This document shows, piece after piece, positions 56,238-64,000 of a DNA stretch of 64,000 bases. A model generated the notes under the pieces. It saw only the letters and a program-made list of their open reading frames with translations. It did not search any database and was not told the origin of the DNA. Location of the stretch: contig NW_015622544.1 in assembly GCF_000835495.1 (NCBI RefSeq), positions 639,704 through 703,703 on the forward strand, written 5' to 3'. The DNA is from Cladophialophora immunda (taxonomy: Eukaryota; Ascomycota; Eurotiomycetes; Chaetothyriales; Herpotrichiellaceae). The first letter of the stretch is position 1, and every line of letters begins with the position of its first letter. The position numbers were made by a program, and so were the translations under genes.

Positions 56238-59200
56238 TCAGGCGTATTTCCTCAGCTGAAGTTCGTGTTAGCACCTCGACATAGACCTCCACAACAATGG
56301 AAAAAGAAGGTAAAGAGCGACTTACATCCAGCGTCAGAACTTTGGAACTGTTCGCCCCTTGATCCCTATATACCCCCACCAGAGCCTCGCTGCCCTGAAA
56401 GAAGCCAGTCTTTAGACTGATCACGATGAACTGCATTCCCGGGGCCTATTATGTTACAAGATATCGTTAGCTCCACATCACATATAACTTAGCCAGATAT
56501 GCCGCTTCTTGTGGCTGACAACAAGGGGAAATTGCTCACCGCATGATTCTTCACGTAATTCACCAACTTGCCCACATTAGCATTGTCCAAAGCCGCATCC
56601 ACCTCATCCAGGACAAAAAATGGACTCGGTTGAAAACTATGAATCGCAAAGAGCAGTGCCAGTGCTGCCATTGTCTTTTCCCCTCCTGACAAATGCTCCA
56701 TATCCCGAAAGCGCTTCGTGGGTGGCATAGTGTGGTAATTCACACCGGTTAGGTACGGCTCTTCCTCATCGGCTGTAAGGTACGCACGTCCTCCAGCCGG
56801 GAATTCGTCCGATTTGGTCAGGTTGGAGTAAATGGGTTCGATTTGTTGCGAGATGTGGCTGAATGCCTTGTTGAAAAGTTCATTGCGCTTTTCCATCGTA
56901 TCCTCGAATTTCGCTTTGAGGTCACGGTATCTCGTGCGTGAGTCTTCGTATTCCTGCTCTGTGTCCCGGGCACGAGCTTCGACAGCGGCAAGACGTTGTG
57001 CGGCGTGCGCATTGGGCTGCATCTTATCCAGAGTGGCATTTAGTTTGGCAATGTCTTCTTGTAATTTGGACTCCATTGCTTCGCTGTTTTCCTCTTTGAG
57101 TTCGTCATCTAGCGCATCAAAATCAGGTTCGACACCGTAGTCGTTGATGGTAAATGTCTTGAGAGCGGAAGAGGTTGGCTCCTCCTCATCCGCCCCCATC
57201 GCTTCGGCATCCTCAAGAGGCATGTCGTTGATGGGCACGCTGTCAAGGGTTGCGGATTGCTCAGTGAGTGGAATAGCGATATTTTCAATCTTGCAGCGGC
57301 GAAGAAGGCTGTATCTCGCTGCAGAATGGCGTTGCATTTCTCCTTCAAGAGCATTGATTGCTCGGAATGTGCTCTCCATCTCTTTGGCGCGCATCTGAAA
57401 CTCTGCCTTCTGCTTAGCCAGCTTTTCGCCTGCCGCATTCAGGAGTTCCCTCTGTTCATCCAGTTGAGCATGTAGCTCATCAAGTTCGTTCTTCAGTGTG
57501 TCGATGTCGTCTTGGATGCCTTGTCTCTGTTCATTCAGGTCGTCAATCGTCTCTTTATCACGTTGTTCCTTGTCTCGTAGAGCCAGGAGACGGTCATCTG
57601 TCTGCTGAAGCCGGGTCCTTTCAAAGTTGAGTTGACCTTCGATTCTGGACTTCTGTGTGACGAACTCGAGCTTCTTCTGAGCAGCTTCTTGCTGGAGTGA
57701 TCCTTGTCGAGCTTCATAGTCTCGAATGTCTTCGAAGCCGTGCTTTTGGCAGAAATCCCCGAAGATTTCGTTTTCCACATTGCTCACGGATTCTTGGTAT
57801 TCCAAGATGTCTTCGTCAATCTTTTGCAGCTTGTTCTGTTCCTGTCGCAGCTTCGGCCGTTCCTCTGCCAGTTGCTGCTTGAAGTGATCGACCTCGCGCT
57901 TCTTACTCTGAAGATTCTTGTCAAGGGCTTCGAGTTCTTCTTTAACATACCGCAGTCTGCTTTCAAGACCGCTCAGCTCATTTTGGAGCGTCTGTTCCTC
58001 TGCTCGGCGAGAGCTTTCCTGTGGCAGAGCAGCGAATTCCTCCGTTAACTTGTCTTTGAGCTTGTTGAGCCTATCAACTTCGGCTTCGTCCCAACGTCGA
58101 GAGGGTTGGTCTTTGCCACGACCACCAGTCATTAGCCCGCCTTTGTGGATAACACTGCCATCTAACGTGACAGCCTTTGCATCGACATGGCGGTTGTAAC
58201 ACAGGTCTTTCGCTATGTTGAGATCATCGCACACAATTGAGTTACCACAAGCATATGAAATTGCGCGCGCAACAGACTGGTCGTAATCCACCGTCTCGAT
58301 AGCTGGACGCATGCCTTTATGCATGCCCTTCAGATTGGAGTTCAGTGCTTTGACCTGGATTGTGTCAAGGGGAATGAAAGTTGCTTGACCTGAGCGATGG
58401 TCTCGCAGATACTCGATGCATTGCTTGGCCGTTGCCTCGGTGTCCACAACCACAGCGTCGAAGTTGCGACCTAGCACTGTACTAACAGCTTCCGCAAACT
58501 TCTTCTGCTTGGGCCTGCACAGTTCATGAACGCGGCCCTTGACACCGGGGTAAGTGCGTTTGAGCATAGTGATGGTCTCCCGCATTCTCCCCTCCTTTTC
58601 ACTCGTCCGACGACCATCGTCAGCTTCCAGAAGTTTTCTAGCCACTTCGGCGAGTTTCTCATCAAGCTCAGTTCGAGTCCGTGCTGCCTGTAGTCGATTA
58701 GAAGAGGCAGCGTGGAGCTCTCTCTTCTTCGCGTCGATCTCCACCTGTGCTTGTTTCACTGCTTCCTTGACTGCGTCTCGCCGTTGGTTGAGCGCACCAC
58801 ATTCATTCTCGAGGGAGCTCAACTTGAACTCGGTACTTTGGACACTGTTTCTCAGATTGCTGCAAGTGGCCTCAATTGGAGCTTTCTCGCTCTTGAGCCT
58901 CTCGATGCGATTCAGGTCGGCGGAGGCACGCTTATTGAGTTCTTCGCGAAGTCGGGTGTACTCATGAAGATCAGCATCGGTCAACTGACCACCTAACCGA
59001 GAGGTATTCTGCTCCCATTCTTTCTGCCATTGAGTCTGCGCTTTGTCGACGGTCTTCAGGTCTTTTTCAAGTTGCGCCACAGCCGCTGCCTGCGTATTCC
59101 GCTCTTTGATGATCGTGTTCGCTCTATTCGCGTATTTGGTGAGCTGGTGGGTGGAGACAGAGATCTGCTCATCAATCGGCACAATGGACGAAGTTTTGTC

Positions 59201-60175
59201 TTCGATCTCCTTTTCTTTACTCTTGATCAACTTTTCCATCTTACCGACGCCTCGTGAAGCTTGAGCGTGTTCCCTCTTTGCCAGGTCAAGGCTCTTTTCG
59301 TGTTTCTCCACGCCGCGACGGTATTCTTTCAGTTCCTCTTGGTGCTTCTGGATCTCGGCGCTGGACTCCTCGATTTGGCGTTGCAGGTGATATAGTTTCC
59401 ACAAGACATGAGTCACAATCGCTTCATCCCGCTCTGCGGCTTTCTTTTGAAAGTTGTCCGCTTCTCGCTTTTGCTCCTGGTACTGACGGATCTCTGCGTT
59501 GATACCTCGACGTCGATTAAGCTGGAACGCCTGTTGCTCAGCTGCCTGATCTAGCTCTGCCTTTAACTGGTCATAATCAGCTTTATATTCAATGCTCCCC
59601 GAGACTTGTTCTATCAAGCGCGTCAAATCTTGAGGTTTCTGTATGGCAATGGCCTCGACATCGCCCTGAAAGACGAGGAAATTGCGTGCCTTGATGAGGA
59701 TGTTCTCTTCTTCCAGCGAATCGTTGTAGTGTTGGGCCGTGACAATGCGTTCGTTAATGCGATACTCTGAGACACCCTGGTTGGTGATTGCGCGCTTGTA
59801 CTTCTGCTCCATACCAGCGTCATCTTCATACACAGCCATCACCCAGGCGGACTTGGGGTCATTGCGCTCTTGTGTGCCGTTCGTCTGCGATCCATCTTCT
59901 CCCTCATCATGACCGTTCACTCCGTTTGCCTCAGTCTCGCCATTCGCAACAGACTTTCGTAGAACCCGACCTCGGTAGACCAGTTCGCGCAAATGGGTAG
60001 ATCGAAGATGGGATGACTTGATCCCGAGGACGAAGGAGATGGCGTCCATGGCGTTTGATTTGCCTGAGCCATTGGGACCGATGATGGACGTAAAATAGGC
60101 ATCGCCAAAAAGTAGGGTATGATGATCCTTGTAGGATTTGAAGTTGTAAAGTTCGAGCCTGCTGAGTTTTCCCAT
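56238..60175 (-). CDS. SMC1: SMC1, structural maintenance of chromosomes cohesin subunit
   Basis: Three exons, 60175-56540, 56445-56326 and 56255-56238, with introns of 94 and 70 nt, give 1,257 aa, the usual SMC1 size. The start MGKLSRLELYNFKSYKDHHT is canonical; the frame is open 48 codons further up, but that part is not conserved. Walker A is GPNGSGKS (33-40), the signature LSGGEK (1162-1167) and Walker B FFVLDE (1186-1191). Between them lie two long coiled coils with a central hinge (PGVKGRVHELCRPKQKKFAE, then ATFIPLDTIQVKALNSNLKG). Exon 2 encodes APGMQFIVISLKTGFFQGSE, the ABC head's last strands, and exon 3 only LRKYA plus stop. SMC1 pairs with SMC3 in the cohesin ring that holds sister chromatids together. 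All ATPase motifs are intact. Confidence 0.93.
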
Positions 60176-61146
60176 CTTGGGCTTGATCGTCGAAGAGGAG
60201 GTGGGCTCGCACGAAAGGTGAGTTGAATCTGAAGGGATCAAAGCGCAGACATGGAGGATGACAGACCGCAGGTAACAGAGTGGCAGGGTAACGGTGAAGG
60301 GAGGGCGAAGTTGAGACACGCGACGATGCGGTTGTGCTGGATCGGGATATTGGGTGTGCGCGCGCCCTTGGTGTGTATCGACACCGATGAACGAGACGCG
60401 AGCGAGATACTTTCGTACTGATAGAACCAGTACGCGAGGCAGGGCAGGGCGCGTTGGAAGGATGGGACAAGGCGAGTTTAATGGCCCAGCTATGCTTAAA
60501 ACAGACTAGGCTCTCGAGGTCGGCAGACCCTGAAGTGCGGGTGGTTTAGGCTTAGTAAGTGCCTTGGGGAGCCGTAGTACCGCCGAACGTTGGGAGCACC
60601 AGGCAATGCTAGGCATGCCAGGGTGCCTGCGGGTGCTGGGGGTGCCACTGTGGATGCCTGTGGGCGCCTGTGAGATGCGTGTCTGGCGTTGACGTATTGC
60701 GACCCTGCGATTCTGCCACTCATGGTGCGCGATATTCGCACGCTCCTCAGCCTTTCGCTCTCAACACCACGATTCTTCTGCTACCAGAGACACAGACATC
60801 AACACCATCTCTCACAAGACTCATGTGCCCTTTTGGCAGCATGACCCTCCAGGCTTCGGTATCGCTGGTAATCTGGCACGTGCCGTTTCTCTCAGCATAG
60901 TATTCTCGCCATTTCTTGCCTGCGTGTCCTTTGTCTTTTGCCGATCTGCTATAATATCTGGAGAATCGTACCCCAGCGCATGCATCACATCATCCCAGGG
61001 TCTCCGATCCAAGCATTCCGCCCTGCATATCAACTTTCTCCCGCAACCTATCCTCCCTCCTCCCTCTCGCTCTTTATCCTTGCCGCCTCTTCCTATCGCG
61101 CCCCTTCATTTCTCCAATGTCCCTTCTCTAGCTGTATATTTCAACC
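60176..61146. promoter_or_regulatory. Divergent region between SMC1 and GPC1
   Basis: About 970 bases with both promoters. The part next to GPC1 (about 61030-61135) is strongly C/T-rich (cctcctccctctcgctcttt), typical of fungal core promoters. A G/T-rich stretch with repeated gtgcctg words lies at about 60570-60680. No gene was recognised. Confidence 0.5.
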
Positions 61147-62817
61147 ATGTCAGAACCTATACCCATCCCTCACTCCAAAACCGAGAGCGCCCTGGATGAG
61201 ATGACCTCCAACGATGTCGCCGGTAGTGCTGGTTCCGATCTCACAGGCTCCCTGACAGGTGCTTTGACACCGGGCTACCAATCGGGCTATCAATCCTCCA
61301 GTCCTGGGAGTCCATATCTCCTCTCCAGAAATCCCTCCTACATTGGCAGCCAGTCGTTACAGGAAGATTGGGAGGTGCCCCTCGACAAGCTCACTTTTTT
61401 CGACATCTTCGACAACCTCGCTTTACCGGCCAAGCTCGAAAAATGGCAGGCGACCTTACAGGCTCAGAAAGAGAAGCTGGCGCGTCAGCAGGAGAGGATA
61501 AGGAGCTCGGGCAACAATGCGAAAGACCGCGCCGTGGCTGAATGGCGCAAACGAGTTCCCCCGGCAGACGAACAACTGGCCAAGTACCGATCGCGCATGA
61601 AGAAGTCGGTGGATGATCTAAACAAGAGATGGAACGAAGTTGTTACAATATCGATCCGCGAAAAGGTCTCCTTCATCTCCGCCGTCCTCAACGTCTTCAT
61701 AAGTGGCTACCTGATTGGAGCTGTGCCTCAATACTTCTACTGGTGGTACACCATACAACTCATCTACTTCATGCCCATACGAGCGTACACCTACCACCGC
61801 AAGGGCTACCACTACTTCCTAGCAGATCTGTGTTATTTTGTCAACTTCCTGCTCCTCTGCACCATCTGGGCGTTTCCCCGCTCAAAGCGTCTCTTGATCA
61901 GCGCCTACTGTCTTGCCTACGGCAACAACGCCGTCGCAATCGTCATGTGGAGAAACTCCCTAGTATTCCATTCCCTGGACAAAGTCACCAGCCTTTTCAT
62001 ACACGTCATGCCTCCAGTGGCATTACACTGCATCGTCCATCTCACTCCAGACGAGTACTTGCGCCAACGCTTTCCAGCCGTGCATACCATCAAATACAGC
62101 GCAAAGGGTTCGCCCGGCCACTATGAACTCGCCGCAATGCTACTGTGGGCTACCATTCCCTACGCGGTCTGGCAGTTGTCCTACCACTTCTTCATCTCTG
62201 TCCGGCGCGCTGAGAAAATTGCAGCTGGCAGACCCACATCATTCACTTGGCTACGCCGTTCATACGCGAAGACGTGGATCGGGAAGTTGGTCAACTCGCT
62301 ACCAGACTACCTCCAAGAGCCGGCCTTTATGGTGATCCAATACCTGTATGCCTGTCTCACGATAATACCGTGTCCTATCTGGTTCTGGTACCGATGGCCT
62401 AGCGCATTGTTCTTGTTGTTCGTTTTCAGCTGGTCCGTGTGGAACGGGGCGAATTACTACATGGACATTTTTGGGAAGCGATTCCAGAAAGAGCTGGAGC
62501 AAATGAAGCGCGACGTGGCCAAGTGGCAGAATTCGCCGGGAGCGATGTTCAGTCCACCCAACGGGCCCGTGGACTCGGATGTAAATCTGAGCATGACAAA
62601 GGACGATTCGAGCAAAAGACATGACAAAAGGCAATCGATCGATAAAATTCCGTTGCTGGATGAGACCGGGCAACCACAGCAGGACGGAAATGCAAACGAC
62701 AGTCCGAATTTGGAAGCTAGTGCAAGGGCAACGGGTGCCGAGATTCTAAACGAGGCGAACGGCAACGTTTTGGATAGGAAGAATGTCTCCGCGCCGCTTA
62801 CGGGAGCGACGATGTGA
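61147..62817 (+). CDS. GPC1: Glycerophosphocholine acyltransferase, Gpc1 family
   Basis: Intronless gene of 556 aa. A disordered N-terminus of about 75 residues precedes the conserved soluble part (WEVPLDKLTFFDIFDNLALP, then a coiled-coil stretch LQAQKEKLARQQERIRSSG and RSRMKKSVDDLNKRWNEV). About eight membrane segments follow, for example VSFISAVLNVFISGYLIGAV, YFLADLCYFVNFLLLCTIWA, LAAMLLWATIPYAVWQLSY and ALFLLFVFSWSVWNGANYYM. The conserved signatures YFMPIRAYTYHRKGYHYFLA and AYGNNAVAIVMWRNSLVFHS identify the family of yeast Ygr149w. The enzyme reacylates glycerophosphocholine with acyl-CoA to lysophosphatidylcholine, recycling choline lipid headgroups. The tail is polar and variable. It is divergent from SMC1. 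Confidence 0.9.
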   Translation: MSEPIPIPHSKTESALDEMTSNDVAGSAGSDLTGSLTGALTPGYQSGYQSSSPGSPYLLSRNPSYIGSQSLQEDWEVPLDKLTFFDIFDNLALPAKLEKWQATLQAQKEKLARQQERIRSSGNNAKDRAVAEWRKRVPPADEQLAKYRSRMKKSVDDLNKRWNEVVTISIREKVSFISAVLNVFISGYLIGAVPQYFYWWYTIQLIYFMPIRAYTYHRKGYHYFLADLCYFVNFLLLCTIWAFPRSKRLLISAYCLAYGNNAVAIVMWRNSLVFHSLDKVTSLFIHVMPPVALHCIVHLTPDEYLRQRFPAVHTIKYSAKGSPGHYELAAMLLWATIPYAVWQLSYHFFISVRRAEKIAAGRPTSFTWLRRSYAKTWIGKLVNSLPDYLQEPAFMVIQYLYACLTIIPCPIWFWYRWPSALFLLFVFSWSVWNGANYYMDIFGKRFQKELEQMKRDVAKWQNSPGAMFSPPNGPVDSDVNLSMTKDDSSKRHDKRQSIDKIPLLDETGQPQQDGNANDSPNLEASARATGAEILNEANGNVLDRKNVSAPLTGATM

Positions 62818-63582
62818 GATGCCTTGGTAGCGAAAGAGAAGGAGAGGGTCTACCTCGCAAGATTAGGCGAGCTAGTACAAGACTGCGAACAAACACAATG
62901 TTTGCATTTCACCAAATGTGGCAGATTGAGGAGCCAGTGCGCGAAGGAATTCTGCAATTGGATTAGCCGGCTCAGGATTTGTTGGAATGCTCTCGCGCGT
63001 CGACAACACAACCCGCGTTGTGACCTGCGGCCCACTGAAAACGATTGGAGTGAGGCACAAGCACGAAAGGACGGTATCTCGACACGGGCAAGCAAGTTTT
63101 CTGGTGTTTCGGAGCTGACGAGACCGTCTGGAGTTTTGGTGGTGGAATTGTATTGATTGTTCTAATTCTACCCTTGTAGATAGCTGATACCCTTCCGTTG
63201 TGCTTGATGAAATGCTTTCATTGCCCGAGACTCGATGTATTTCGAAGTCGAGAAAATACCCAGGACTGAGCTGTTCTATCTTTGTGTCCTCTGCACATTA
63301 GACGGATATCTTTGACCACGTACTTTTTTTAGACGCCCGCCCAGGGCTCTGTAGCTTGTCCCGTGTGACAACACCCAATACACATACCCGCAGGCAGATG
63401 AGTTTGCATGTTTTGGCACGCGCCCATGCGCTCAGGCAAGGGATGGATGTGTGGGCGAGAATGCACCGTTCTTCATTCTCATCCCTATCGTGGCGCCATC
63501 GAGGTGCTTAAAGCCCCCCCCCCCTTTTCCTTTTCCCACTGCCCCCTTCCACGCCCAAAGATCCCTCAAAACTGGAACCGGT
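62818..63582. other. Intergenic, convergent 3' region
   Basis: About 765 bases between GPC1 and the partial gene at the right edge, with an 11-C run (63514-63524). No gene was seen. Confidence 0.45.
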
Positions 63583-64000
63583 CTAGCAGCCGAACTGGTT
63601 CTTTGTCGTCCACGGCGCTCCCTCCTGCACGGCCGTCCTCAGCCCAGAGCGCAGGACCACGTCCCATCCGCGAGGAGTCCACACGGCTTTCTCGTGGTCC
63701 TGGACGACGCAGACCGGGGGCGGGACAGTGCGGCTGGTCACCTGCTGCCCGACGGCGCCGAACTTGTTGGCCCGCGCGGAGAGTCCTCGGGCCTGGACGT
63801 CGACCCATCTGGCCTCTTGCTCCTTGGTGTCGATTTGCCAGGTCACCCGTCGCTGTCGCAGGGGCCCGGTGGTGTCGATCTCCCCTGCTCGCTTCCCCCT
63901 CTCGCAGGGCATGCAGGCGCGGTGGGCCCGACACAGCGACGCGGGCTGGCAGTAGCTGGCGACTCCGTCCCGGGCGACCGTGACCAACTCATCGTCACGG
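63583..64000 (-). CDS. 3' end of an unrecognised protein-coding gene, cut by window edge
   Basis: The minus frame is open from the right edge to TAG at 63583, giving 138 complete codons before the stop, and its third codon positions are overwhelmingly G or C, a strong coding signal. The segment begins with a Cys-rich part (YCQPASLCRAHRACMPCERG) and continues WQIDTKEQEARWVDVQARGL, then VVQDHEKAVWTPRGWDVVLR, ending FGC. The domain is not recognised. Most of the gene lies outside the window, so neither start nor function can be given. Confidence 0.7.
   Translation of the reverse strand, partial: RDDELVTVARDGVASYCQPASLCRAHRACMPCERGKRAGEIDTTGPLRQRRVTWQIDTKEQEARWVDVQARGLSARANKFGAVGQQVTSRTVPPPVCVVQDHEKAVWTPRGWDVVLRSGLRTAVQEGAPWTTKNQFGC

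Noticed and set aside
60176..60319. 48-codon N-terminal extension of SMC1
   Set aside because: SMC1 proteins start at the conserved MGKLSRLEL, which lies at 60175.

Overview
The window is nuclear DNA of a filamentous ascomycete (Pezizomycotina). Genes lie on both strands and are cut by short GT-AG introns, mostly 45-110 nt with CTGAC/CTAAC-like branch sites. The families present are typical of such fungi: C2H2-ankyrin protein, DUF7580 protein, Siw14-type phosphatase, Vfa1, mitoribosomal mS23, PPR protein, Mdm38/LETM1, SMC1 and Gpc1. I see no bacterial operon, CRISPR array, viral genome, intact transposon or rRNA. A Eurotiomycete/Chaetothyriales-like origin is possible but cannot be proved from this sequence.

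Left third (1-17.7 kb): a truncated PNPOx-like flavoprotein; an FAD amine oxidase of the fructosyl-amino-acid/sarcosine oxidase type divergent from a FAT1-type acyl-CoA synthetase ending in AKL; a C2H2-ankyrin protein divergent from a DUF7580 protein; a Siw14-like phosphatase; a TatD nuclease divergent from a cytochrome b2-like FMN dehydrogenase ending in SKL. The two C-terminal tripeptides suggest peroxisomal oxidative metabolism.

Middle (18-29 kb): a mitochondrial PPR protein divergent from mitoribosomal mS23/Rsm25, then Vfa1 (partner of Vps4), and a Yvh1 dual-specificity phosphatase whose catalytic Cys codon is split by an intron of about 850 nt.

Gene-poor centre (29-48 kb): one C2H2 zinc-finger gene (35.1-37.6 kb) stands between about 5.9 kb and 10.2 kb with no recognisable gene. 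This DNA holds homopolymer tracts, microsatellites, small inverted repeats, a tRNA-like fragment and a few orphan ORFs.

Right part (47.8-64 kb): a small unrecognised protein, a large low-complexity unrecognised protein with an unresolved 5' splice, an SRm160-like PWI/RS protein, Mdm38/LETM1, the cohesin subunit SMC1 (with an 18-nt terminal exon) divergent from the glycerophosphocholine acyltransferase Gpc1, and the 3' end of an unrecognised GC-rich gene at the edge.

All gene models were spliced by eye from reading-frame continuity and consensus splice sites; no database search was possible.
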